Below are positions 35,101-45,126 of a stretch of DNA of 64,000 bases, one piece after another. Each line of letters starts with the position of its first letter. Positions within the stretch are counted from its first letter, which is position 1. This DNA is from Chionis minor (taxonomy: Eukaryota; Chordata; Aves; Charadriiformes; Chionididae). Made by a program: the position numbers and the translations under genes. Under the pieces are notes generated by a model. The model was not told where the DNA came from and did not search any database. It saw only the letters and a program-made list of their open reading frames with translations. The DNA lies in the NCBI GenBank assembly GCA_013398295.1, contig VZSF01003600.1:516641-580640 (forward strand), given 5' to 3'.

Positions 35101-36764
35101 TGTGCCCCTGTGAGATAACTGGGTTGTTTCGCAGGAGACAATCACTCGAACACTACAACAGATTTTTTTTCTGCTGCAATTTGACTGTGTCACACAGCTA
35201 AAGCAAAAACATGATCAAAAAGCTCTTTGAATTTAACAAAAATGACCGTTGTTATAAATATAGGCATGAGCAGCAGGGGGGCAATACGTGCAGCCTGGAA
35301 TTACACGGTGCGCCCGAGAGCACGGTGTTTTTGCACGATAGGAGAAGCTGACAGTGATTAACAGCCCCACCGAGATCCACCGCGCGCGCGAGAGGCTGGT
35401 GGTGAGAGCTGCCACCAACAGAAAGCTGGAGGGACCGGAACAACCATGGCTGGGTTTCGCCGTTCGGATGCAACCGGTTGCTCTTTTGATGCCTTTTGAT
35501 GTGTGGAAAAATACTACAGTGGTAATTTAAATGCCTATTTGTGGCTCGATTTGCAAAGACCCAGTTCCCTTTGAAGGAGCGTGAGGAGCAGCGGGGCGGG
35601 TGGGCAGGGGGGGCTGTGCCAGCACTGGGAGGCTCAGCTGGGAACCACTCACCAGCACCGGGGACCAGGGGTGTACTGGGACCACTGGGCGTGCTGGGAC
35701 GCCGGCAGCAGGTTCACGTCCACCCCTGAGATGCTGCGACCTGCTGGAAAGGGTTGCCCACCCCACCAGTTTCCAGCACCTGCCCTCGACCGCACCAGTG
35801 TCCTGCACCCCGGTGCCTCCTCCTTCTCCAGGCAAACCTGCCGTGGCTGCAGAAGCTTTTGTTCCAGGCTGTTGCCATTTAAGAGCTCCTAGATGATGAG
35901 TTTCACCTTCTAAAGGTAAAATGAAATGGGAAGTCAAAGGTCTGAATATATAAAAATAGGTCAGCCTAATAAAGATGCTTTCAGAGAGTACGGGTCCCCT
36001 CAAAGGACTCCCAGGTTCTAGGAAGAAACTCAGGGCCTCTAAAGGGGATGTCTGGAGGTTTTCCCTCTCTCCTGCTCCTTTTTTCCTTCCTGCAATTTAC
36101 TTTTCCCCCTCATCTTTTCTCTGCATAGGGTGCCACCCAATTTTCATCCTTCTAAACTCCACTTTTGCTCTGTTTTGGAGGAAATAAATCTCTTTCACTT
36201 GCTCCTCATCATCCCTTTTTGCCAGCAATTAAAGGCCCAAGCGCTTTTCCAGCCAGACCAAGGGGCAGAGCCTGCCCTGCAGCCCCGGCGCTGCCGCCTG
36301 CTTCCCAGCCAGCCGCGGAGCTGGGCTCGGCCCCGCACACACGGCAACGTGCCGGCACGGGGGGAGATAGAGCGCGGGGCTGGAAAACCGCTGCCCACAG
36401 CTGGGAGCTGCTTTTGTGAGGGCAGGAGGCGGCCTAGGCCCATCATCCTACAGGAAGGATGAATATTCCCATCACCTTCCTCCCAAGGGAAAGGAGGCCA
36501 GGAGCTGGTGTTAGCACCTTACTTCTGCCTTCTGGAAGGGACGAGTGCCAGCTGTGCTACCGCTGCTCGCTTGCGAGACGCCTGTGCACACACCATGTCA
36601 CATCCAAGCACGTTATACACACCCTCACTGAACTCCAGCAAACACAAGCTGGAATCAACAAACAGCCAGCAGTGCTTGTGCAGGGAACAAAGCGCTTTCA
36701 ACCCCCTGTACTAATTGGGCTGATGACAAGTTGGGATCTGCAGGTATCTCCTGGCAGTCACAAT
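32141..36764. other. Unrecognised sequence, no gene seen
   Basis: 4.6 kb without a recognised repeat or exon. G/C-rich parts lie at 32200-32600, 34090-34560, 35560-35840 and 36240-36440; the last has many CpGs. A 253-codon plus-strand frame (34039-34800) overlaps unrelated minus-strand frames and has no recognisable domain. A/T-rich DNA fills 32700-33060 and 34790-35250. Confidence 0.4.
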
Positions 36765-37072
36765 TTGGGGGTCAGTCTCTTCTCCCAAGGAACAAGCGAC
36801 AGGACAAGAGGAAATGGCCTCAAGTTGTGCCAGGGGAGGTTTAGGTTGGATATTGGGAAAAAGTTCTTTACCGAAAGGGTTCTCAAGCATTGGAAGAGGC
36901 TGCCCAGGGAGCTGGTGGAATCGCCGTCCCTGGAGGGATTTCAAAGCTGGGCAGACGGGGTGCTGAGGGACATGGGTTAGGGGTGGGTTTGGCAGAGGTT
37001 TGTGGTTGGACTCAATGATCTTGGAGGTCTCTTCCAACCCAAGTGATTCTATGATTCTATTCTACGATTCTA
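36765..37072 (+). mobile_element. CR1 LINE 3' fragment, plus strand
   Basis: Sense CR1 3' end carrying [24 protein letters not shown] codons (open frame), GTTGGACTCAATGATCTTGG, GGAGGTCTCTTCCAACCC and the tail GATTCTATGATTCTATTCTA. It is the subfamily of 44933 and 57309. Confidence 0.93.
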
Positions 37073-37993
37073 ATTTTACTTTGCATTGTGAAAAACCACT
37101 TTATTTCAAGCAAAGAAGGGCTGGTAACAAACAGACAAGCTGGGATAGTTCATGATGAGCAGGTCTTATCAGATCAGGACTTCACCCCCACTCCTGGCTA
37201 TGCCCAGCTGAGTACACACAGGTTCATGCCCCTAAATTACCTGGTTTAATCAAAAGGAGGCATTTTAAACTAGCTGAGGATGGGGGTGACAGGTTTAAGT
37301 ACTGTTTTCTTTTCTCCACAGCCCCCCCCCCCGCCACAAGCTGCGACAAGGAACCACTAAGGACAGAAAAGAGGGAAGCTGCAGAGATAATGATTATTTC
37401 TGTGTGCTGATAAACTTCTCCCATGGCTGCTGCAAAGGGGAGGGGGCCAGTGATACTCCTTGGTGCTTCCAGACAAGGCGGCCGCATCCAGCCAGCTCTG
37501 GGTGCAGGGCAACACCTGGGAAAGGTATCCTCATGTCCCGGCACCTCTGAGGATGCCAGCTCAGTGCCGTACGGCTTAACCGTCTTCAGGAAGCTACGAT
37601 CTCCCTGCCCTAACAAAGAGCCTGTGCTGGTTCACACCTTGAAAGGGTATTTTCAGCACCAACTGCAGCTGTACGGCCATCATTCCACCCTGCTTTCCTG
37701 CCTCGCATCATGGATTGCACATGGTGCTAAAACAGAAATTAAACAGTCGCTTCTTCACAGGGTGCATTGACATCCCTAAGGGCTTCTGTCACTCTCCTGC
37801 TCTTCGCTGATGTGTAATAGTCATAGAAAAAGAGAGGGAAAAAAAGTCAACAAAACCTTGTAATCCCCTGTGATTGTTTTCCAGGTCCCCCCCATCTGAG
37901 CCATTGCATCCCCTGGAGCGCCGGGAAAGACGCCCAGAAATGCAGAGTGAGAAGGGCACAGAGTTATTCCTTCTGCTTTTAACAGCTGAAGGT
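37073..37993. other. Unrecognised sequence with a short C run
   Basis: An 11-12 base C run lies at about 37321-37332. Overlapping open frames on both strands (37224-37770) have no recognisable domain. Confidence 0.35.
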
Positions 37994-38055
37994 AGAATTA
38001 TAGAATCCCCTAGTTTGGAAGAGACCTTTGAGCTCATCAAGCCCAACCATAATGA
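37994..38055 (-). mobile_element. CR1 LINE 3' terminal remnant
   Basis: About 60 bp keep the CR1 end on the minus strand: plus-strand AGAATTATAGAATCCC, TTTGGAAGAGACCTTTGAG and CATCAAGCCCAACC. Everything upstream is lost. Confidence 0.75.
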
Positions 38056-39879
38056 AGGAAGCGTTTGGCTTCCCTGCGAGATATAGAAGTGTTGTGCAGA
38101 GAGCTGCAAGCGTGGATATTTCTGAGAGAAAGGACTTGCAGATTCTGCATTATATATATTTTTTTTCCCTTTAAAATGTCCCCAAAAGGTCATGCTAATG
38201 ATGTTTACTATTGAGTAATAAATGTTAATACTTCTCCACTCGCTGGATAGCGCTGAAGGCTGGAGAGGTGCCTGTTTGTTTGTTTTCCAGTTAGGCAGAG
38301 CGCACTAAATCAAGCGAGGTACAACATGTGCTATTTAAATACAGTGACATTTGCTGTTACTTTGCTGAGAGATGCAAATATTTTTTTCCTAATGACTATT
38401 TTCTGAAACCTGCTGTAGGAAATGCAGTTTAATGTTTTTTTGATAGCTGGGTTGGGGGTTTTTTTGTTTTGTTTTTAATAAACCCCAAACCTCTACCCCT
38501 CACTCGCAGTCCCCTGCTCCGCCGCTCAGCACCAGGCAGCTGGCTGCAGAACGGTTAATGGGAACAGAAAGCCCCATGAAAAAAGACTAAGCTATTAGTG
38601 AAGTAATTAAGTTTTTTTTTTCTTTTTCTTGATACAGATAAGATTGCAAGCAGGAATAATTAAACTAAACCTCGTAACCCCTTGGATTCAGGCACCTGGA
38701 TTGCTCATACCGAGCATTAATGAAAGCGTGCAGGTATGGAGCGGGACCTCTCGGGGAGCGGGAGCTCGGAGCACCAGAGCTCGGGGTGCCAGGTGCTTAA
38801 GCCACAAGGTATTTAAAATATTTTGGGGCAGCAGCACCCAGCAGGCATGGGGTAGGTGCATCCTTATCCTATTTACTGTCATATTCCGCTAAGCTGTGCA
38901 GTGTTTGTCCATTAGAGGTGCTCCAAGCTGGAAGTGCGGACAGGCGCTACCCGAAGAGGTAAGTTATGTGACGGTGGTGCTGGGCTGTCACTGGGGTGCC
39001 AGCACGGCACCGCTGCTTCCCGGACCTGGGTGAGCCAGGCCAGCCTGGGGTGGATGAGGGGAGCAGATCCTGGATCCGGTTCGCTGCTTCGTTACTAACT
39101 ACAGGTTGCAATAAACTCCTAAACAAGGAAAATATACCTGGTGGAGCACATTTCCTGGGGAAGCCACCAGCTCTGGCTCCCTGACCGCGCTTGGGAAGCG
39201 GTGAGTGTGCTGCCGAGCGGGCACCGCAGGCTGGCATTCACCGCCGCGGGCTGCAGCTCCCTGGAGCCGCTCCGTTAACGCTACCGCACCATGCCAGCCC
39301 CGCGGCACAGAGTCCAGCTCTGCCCCGGGGAAAGCCACACTCATACCAGTTCTACTGGGCCACAAAAGGAGGTGCACCTCTCGTTTTTGCTGTGAAAGAA
39401 AAAGCTTTGGGACCGTGGTGCCAGCGGAGGGGCTGGATCACCTGAAGGCAGGCAGAGACGAAGCTCAGCTGGATGGGACTGTTGTCCCCTCCTCCAGGGA
39501 GGAAAAGGCGGGAAAATGAAGGTAGAAAGACAGCGTGCTGAAAAATTATGATGATGAAGAGAGTAATCTCAGGGTGCATGCAAGTGATCTCAGAGAACCA
39601 GAGGAAAATGCAATTAGGAGATGGCAGTTTCCCGAAGGAGTGATATTGATGGCATAAACACAAACTCCTCCAGTACAAAGGAAGGACGGAGTTCCGCCCG
39701 CCCAAGTCACAGGTGATTCACAGGCTCAAGATGGAAGCACAGAGAAAGCAGAAACTGGTTCAACTGGTACTAAGGACAGGTATTGAAAAAAAATGACATG
39801 AGCATACAGGGGGAAAATCACGAGAGCCAAGCACTTGGGGAGGGAAATCCAGCCAGGGCACATGGAGAACCAAGGAAGC
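38056..39879. other. Unrecognised sequence, no gene seen
   Basis: A/T-rich to about 38690, then G/C-richer to 39480. No repeat, exon or RNA gene was recognised. The part after 39720 may already belong to the LINE relic that follows. Confidence 0.35.
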
Positions 39880-40310
39880 GTTGTGTGAATGGACCTGCAA
39901 AGAGTGACAAGAAAGGTGACAAATAAACAGGGAGAGAAGCTTTTGGCAAGTAACATTGAAAAGCCACACTGTTTAGCAATTTTTTGTTACTGTTTTGCTT
40001 CACTCTTCAGTAAAGGGACGATTGCAATCAGCCACATAATGGGATTAGCATCATTGACACAAGGGTAATAGCTCCAGCGGCGACAGAAAAGAACAGGGTA
40101 GGAAAGTTGAATGTTTTCAGATAAGCTGAGCCTGCTGAAATTTTCCTGAAGTTCTTAGAGAACTGGAGTAATTTCAGAACTGCCTGCTGCTATCTCTGAG
40201 AAGTGTTGGAGGAAGAATGAGACAGAAAGACTTAAAAAAGGCAAACCATTGCTTATCTTCCACTTCCTATGCAATGCTCCTGGTGTAGCTTTGGTTCCCG
40301 GGAACAAATA
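39880..40310 (+). mobile_element. Ancient LINE (CR1-type) ORF2 relic
   Basis: The plus strand keeps, in the right order, decayed marks of a CR1-type ORF2: a stretch like the conserved end of the endonuclease-RT linker (TTTTGCTTCACTCTTCAGTA, about 39990-40010), then the region where intact elements encode the LKEL segment (GAAGTTCTTAGAGAACTGG, about 40147) and a WRKN..KGK-like segment (about 40220-40250). Several frameshifts. This type is shared among amniotes and is far older than the CR1 tails around it. Confidence 0.6.
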
Positions 40311-40613
40311 ATCAAACTATGTATTTGCAAATCCCCAGAAGATCCCAAGGAGATAAGTACCAAGAATGAGTTTTGTCTAGAATGATTCATGGCAACCCCA
40401 CCGTTCCCCTCTCTCCGGGGGTGGATGCCGTGCCTCCAGGGGCAGGGGAACTGGCTGGGGACAGCTGGGAGCCACAGAACTCCGAGCTGAGTGTAATGAA
40501 TCTGTTAGTGCTTTCCCATGGAAAGAAAGGCTGGGAAACGTACTCTAGATAAACCACGTAAAAGCTGGATAGATACCATCACCCAGAAAGCAGGTTGGAA
40601 GGGCTCAGCAACC

Positions 40614-40700
40614 CTGCTCTAGGTGGCCCTGCCGGAGCAGGGGCTGGACAAGGTGACATCCAGACTTGCTTCCCACCTCACTGGTTCTGCGAAACAAACT
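40614..40700 (+). mobile_element. Diverged CR1 3' end, plus strand
   Basis: GCTCTAGGTGGCCCTGCCGG, then GCAGGGGCTGGACAAGGTGA, then CACTGGTTCTGCGA follow the order of CR1 sense 3' ends; the octamer tail is degraded. It could be the 3' end of the element at 39880, since strand and order agree. Confidence 0.6.
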
Positions 40701-40861
40701 CTTCCCTAAGTTCAGCCGTAAGTAAGAAAAAAAAAAACAACCGAAAAAAACCCCCAGAAGATACTGTGGCAAGGTGAATCTAGGTTACATACTGCAAAAA
40801 AAGCAGTGTAAGAAGACTGAAACACTGTAATAGATCTCTTGACAACTTACACAAGCTCCTT
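40701..40861. other. Unrecognised A-rich sequence before a gap
   Basis: Short A runs (40726-40737, 40744-40750) and no recognised element. Confidence 0.3.
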
Positions 40862-40902
40862 CCCCCCCCCCCCCAAAAANNNCCCCCCCCCCCCCCCCCC
40901 CC
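40862..40902. repeat. Poly-C tract with a 3-base gap
   Basis: 13 C, then AAAAA, then NNN (40880-40882), then 20 C. A long C homopolymer is a common cause of failed extension; the true length and the AAAAA between are uncertain. Confidence 0.9.
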
Positions 40903-42153
40903 AAGAACAAGTAAGAAAACCTGTCAGAAAACCGAGATACAGTTTACCAGGCCTTTCGTTGGGCAAATGGACCAGATGATCTCTGAGAACTCAGCCTCAT
41001 TTTCCTCAGATTTTAGAGCTCCTTGGGTTCAAGAACAAATAATAAAACTCAAGTAGGCAAGAAAGGGTGAGAAACAAGCACAGAAGATGTGCACAAAAAT
41101 AAGTGAACAAATAACCAGTCTGAAATCTCCTGCCATTTAATGTCACATTCTTCCCTAATTCTCTCTAGGAGAGAGATGCGCTGTAATATACCAACAAAAG
41201 AAAAAAAATACATTTACAGCCTGAAAATGAAATTCATGGCAGGGAAGAGGAAATGGAAGGCACAAATGTTCCATAACTATCTACCAAGCTTTCCAAAGCC
41301 AGTTAGCAATGAAACAGCACATGTGAAAAAAACACCGTAAAGGAAAATTTCCAAAGAACCCTGATTTGACAACATCATGTACTTTACATTAACAGCATTT
41401 AGCTCCATAGCAAAACACAGCAATTCTTTGCAGGAAAGAATACCTGTTTCATTAAGACCCTCCAGCTGCGGTTCCTTGCTGGGGTACAGCTGCAGCGCTG
41501 TTACCTTTCCCTGTTATTCTCAGGTTTGTACTCGGCTCCCAGGGCTGCAGCACTGCCCTGGCTCCACATATAAGCAATACTCAGCCTTGCCCCCACCCCT
41601 CCCCACAAACAATTAACACCTTTGAAATTAAATCAATGCCAGGTGGTAAAACTTATTACTGCATGCGGGGTAAGGTAGGCAGATCTCTCTGTCAGCTCTG
41701 TTACTGCATTGGCAACTGTTTTCAGGCTCAGGTTCATTTACACTTTGTGCAAAATCCCAACTAACCTGCAGCCATCAAAAAACCACCAGGGATTTGGAAC
41801 AGCCTGTAATATGTTTCAATGGAAATTATTCCAAAAATTGGATCTCAAAAACAGTTAAACCAAACCCTAATTCTATCTTCCTTTTCTGTCCTCTGAAGTT
41901 CATCAGTTTCTCCATGCCATTATTTATAAATACAGCTTTACTTATGTATACAACAGGAAAATTGAGAATATGATGACTGTAAAAGATTTTTAAGTTTTTT
42001 TTGTAACAGAATGTTATTATCAGACCAAGAACAGCAATGTTAACATCTTGCAAGGTTAAAAGCAGATCTAGTTGAAAAGTGCCTCCTTAAATGCTTCTTT
42101 GACAGAAAATCTGCTTTTCCAGCACGCAGGAGTTTTTATAGGAAGATAGATTT
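40903..42153. other. Unrecognised sequence, no gene seen
   Basis: A/T-rich throughout. GGACCAGATGATCTCTGAG near 40970 resembles a CR1 3' word but lacks a tail, so it is not called. No exon seen. Confidence 0.35.
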
Positions 42154-42720
42154 TCATAGAATCCCAGAATCCCCAGGGTTGGCAGGGCCCCCTGGAGATC
42201 ATCTGGTCCAACCCCCTGCCAGAGCAGGGTCACCCACAGCAGGGGGCACAGGATGGCGTCCAGGCGGGTTGGGAATGTCTCCAGAGTGGGAGACTCCCCC
42301 ACCTCTCTGGGCAGCCTGTGCCAGGGCTCTGCCACCCTCCAAGGACAGAAGTTCCTCCTCATGTTCAGATGGAACTTCCTATATTCAAGTTTGTGCCCGT
42401 TCCCTCTTGTCCTGTCACTGGGCACCACTGAAAAAAGCCTGGCCCCCTCCCTTGAAGTATTTGTAGACATTGATGAGATCCCCCTCAGCCTGCTCTTCTC
42501 CAGACTAAAGAGACCCAACTCCCTCAGCCTTTCCTCATAAGAAAGATGGTCCAGCCCCCTCATCATCTTCATGGCCCTTTGCTGTCCCCTCTCCAGCAGT
42601 TCCCTGTCCTTCTGGAACTGGGGAGCCCAGAACTGGACACAGGACTCCAGTTGTGGCCTCCCCAGGGCAGAGCAGAGGGGGATGATGACCTCCCTCCACC
42701 TGCTGGCCACGCTCCTTGTG
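42154..42720 (-). mobile_element. CR1 LINE, longest fragment of its subfamily here
   Basis: Minus-strand CR1 with tail TCATAGAATCCCAGAATCC at 42154. A minus-strand frame is open from 42710 to the 3' UTR and shows the ORF2 C-terminal order [29 protein letters not shown] and [19 protein letters not shown]. The intact frame over about 200 codons argues for a recent insertion. It is truncated upstream of the LYSA region and lacks the catalytic core. Confidence 0.94.
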
Positions 42721-42910
42721 ATTATAGCACAGCATTATTTCTTCCCTGGGCAAAGCCCTGCAAATGGCCAGGCTCAGAGGGAAGGCTCTATTTCGGGGTG
42801 CTCACTGGTGCTTCTGCTCAGGTGAGGTCTGGGCTGGGTGCTAGGGTTGTCTTTCCACTGCCCTCTCCGCAGCTGCACCAGGGTGGCTGGGCACACAGCT
42901 GGCATCAGAT

Positions 42911-43065
42911 GGGATGGCATGGGATGGGATGGGATGGAGTGGGATGGGATGGGATGGGATGGGATGGGATGGGATGGCATGGGGTGGGATGGCATGGGGT
43001 GGGATGGCATGGGGTGGGATGGCATGGCATGGCATGGCATGGCATGGCATGGGGTGGCGTGGGAC
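42911..43065. repeat. GGGAT pentamer array, 31 units, with 15-bp higher order
   Basis: Thirty-one consecutive 5-bp units occupy 155 bp. GGGAT is the base unit; GGCAT and GGGGT are variants. Units 13-21 (42971-43015) form three copies of a 15-bp block GGGAT-GGCAT-GGGGT, and units 23-28 (43021-43050) are six GGCAT. The GGGATGGG runs have three-G tracts with 2-nt loops and could form a G-quadruplex. All frames are open, giving false repeat proteins on both strands. Confidence 0.97.
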
Positions 43066-43473
43066 AGAACAGTAGCCACAGCTCTGCCTGGTTTGCTGGG
43101 ATTGCAGGATGTGTCCGCTGGTGGAGAACATCCCCAGAGCACTGGCTGGGGTGACACCATTGGAGCAGCCCAGAGGTTAACCTCAAACACTTGGACATTT
43201 GGGAGTTCTGCCAGAACTTTCCAGCCCATGAAAAGTTTCACCCATTTTGCTGTGCTGCGCTTGGCCTGAGCCAGGGTTTTCTCTTCCATCCTCAAACCTC
43301 CTGTGGTGCAGACCTGGCTGGATTGAATTGGCTCGAGCTAAAAGTTGCGTTATCTTCTCATGCGCAGCAAGGGCAAACAGCGAGGTGCAGACATCTCCAC
43401 TGGGAATTACAGCTGACAATACATATCTGAGCTTTAAATTACTAGCTCCTACCCAGGGCAGCTGTTCACTACC
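43066..43473. other. Unrecognised sequence
   Basis: No gene or repeat was recognised. Confidence 0.35.
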
Positions 43474-43600
43474 ATTTCTTAGATTTATAGAGTTTAAGCC
43501 TAGACAGGACCATTAAATCCTTCTCACCTGCCCCTGCCTGTCACAAGACATTGGATTTCATACATTTATCTCCCCCAGTCTGAGCCCAGTACTTGGGCAA
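43474..43600 (-). mobile_element. Ancient amniote LINE (CR1/L3-type) 3' relic, antisense
   Basis: Plus-strand TTTATAGAGTTTAAGCCTAG, then GACCATTAAATCCTTCT, then GAGCCCAGTACTTGGGCAAA follow the order of an ancient LINE 3' region common in turtles, crocodilians and birds. It is distinct from the young CR1 tails in the window. Confidence 0.6.
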
Positions 43601-44040
43601 ACCATAACCCCTGTGCTCGGCTTTGGAAGCGGAGGATCCCTGGAGCCTCCACCACCACTAACGCTGCTGTGGACTTTGCTCGCTTTGTAGTTTTCCAAAC
43701 CCCCTTGAGCCAGGAGTGCATCAATCATGTACACACAGTACATGCAGTTGAGGTGCCCAGACCCCCCCAGGGTGAGGGGACAGGCTGGTAGGAGGCAGGG
43801 ACGGCTGCAGCAGGAGCAGGTTATGGGGGCTGCAGAGCCCCGGTGATGGAGCAGCATGTCCTGTCCTCCACGCTCACCGCTCCGGGCGGCTCAGACCAGG
43901 AGCCAGCGCCGACGCTATGGAAGTGAGCGGCAGGGTCTCTTCTCCATGCACTGTGCACCAAGAAAGGTGCTCCCTCGACAAGTCTATAGCCTGATGCCGG
44001 GTGTCCACCCATCAGGAGGCAGCAAAGCAAAAAAGCGTCC
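43601..44040. other. Unrecognised sequence
   Basis: No recognised gene. Its last ten bases (44031-44040, AAAAGCGTCC) are repeated after the following block at 44122-44131. Confidence 0.4.
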
Positions 44041-44112
44041 GTGTAAAATGAGCAAGCTTTGATCTAAGATATAAAGAGAGCAGAAAAAACGCCTTTTTTC
44101 CCCCCTAAAAAG
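44041..44112. repeat. 72-bp dispersed repeat of unknown family, copy 1
   Basis: The stretch beginning GTGTAAAATGAGCAAGC and ending CCTAAAAAG recurs at 51747-51818 in the same direction with only three or four differences. The flanks of the two copies are unrelated. Here AAAAGCGTCC lies on both sides (44031-44040 and 44122-44131), as a target duplication would, enclosing 81 bp. I do not recognise the family; no tail, inverted termini or RNA polymerase III boxes are evident. Confidence 0.85.
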
Positions 44113-44932
44113 CGTACCGGCAAAAGCGTCCTTTGGACTGTGCATCCACCTCTTCCTCCTGGACGGACCTCTGGGAAAACTCACTCCCAGAGCTCCAGTC
44201 CAGCTCAGGGCTTGAGGCTGCTCTGTACTGCGGGTGCCCTTCTGCGGTGGGGGTCTCTGTCCGTCACAGGTGGGACCCAGGGCCCGGGAGGACATTTCAG
44301 CTTTGTAGCAGCCTTAATGCAGTACCCCAGCACGCCGGGGAGATGCCAGCAAAGGGGGCGAGGTGACATTCCTGAGTTTCTCTGATAGCTCTTTGCAGGG
44401 GATCTGGCACCGACTCCAATCTCGCCACCTTTTGCGAGAGCTAATTTTTCATTTGAATGGGAGCCATGACTGTGGAGTGCAGCAATTAAGTCCGCCGAGC
44501 TCTTCCCCCCGTGCGTGCCCGTTGGCTACTGCACAGGTGATAAAAGGGTGACTTCGTTACAGGAGCGAGGGTTGCAGAAATAAACCATCCCTAGTCTATC
44601 ATCCCAACCCGAACAGATGTACCCTATACATTAAACATAGGATAATATACGGACAGAGAGTAATTTCACCACTGTAATTCAATCAGAGGAATGTTGTAAC
44701 GTAATAAATCGGATGAACGATGGGACTCTCCATAATATATTTCATTATTTCTGTCTCCTTTACGACATGTGAATACCTGCTTAATGATTTCGTGGAACTT
44801 AAATTATACTGTCAAATGAAATGATGGCACACCTGTGTGGAACGTGGCCTTTCTGAGCAGCCTGAGGTTTTGGGTCATTCAGACCGGTTGGGAAGGTCTG
44901 CCCTCCACTTACCTAGTCTTCATTTTGGGGAG
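44113..44932. other. Unrecognised sequence, no gene seen
   Basis: G/C-rich to about 44540, then A/T-rich. Nothing recognised. Confidence 0.35.
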
Positions 44933-45126
44933 TCATAGAATCACAGAATCACTTGGGTTGGAAGAGACCTCCAAGATCATCAAGTCCATCAACCTATGCC
45001 AAAACCACCCCTAACCCATGTCCCTCAGCACCACGTCTGCCCGGCTTTTAAATACCTCCAGGGACGGCGACTCCACCACCCCCCTGGGCAGCCTCTTCCA
45101 AGGCTTGAGAACCCTTTCGGTAAAGC
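44933..45126 (-). mobile_element. CR1 LINE 3' fragment
   Basis: Minus-strand CR1 end with tail TCATAGAATCACAGAATC at 44933, then TTGGGTTGGAAGAGACCTCC and CACCACGTCTGCCCGGC. It closely matches 57309-57500 and is the complement of the 36765-37072 subfamily. It stops abruptly at GGTAAAG, where 57309 continues. Confidence 0.93.

Noticed and set aside
40960..41000. CR1 3' end at GGACCAGATGATCTCTGAG
   Set aside because: A single short word without tail or upstream CR1 sequence.
42087..42710. A 207-codon minus-strand frame as a host gene
   Set aside because: It is the ORF2 C-terminal end of a CR1 LINE plus its 3' UTR, lacking the catalytic core.
42546..43295. Long frames encoding tandem Met-Gly-Trp-Asp or His-Pro-rich repeats
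   Set aside because: Direct translation of the GGGAT pentamer array, open in all frames on both strands.
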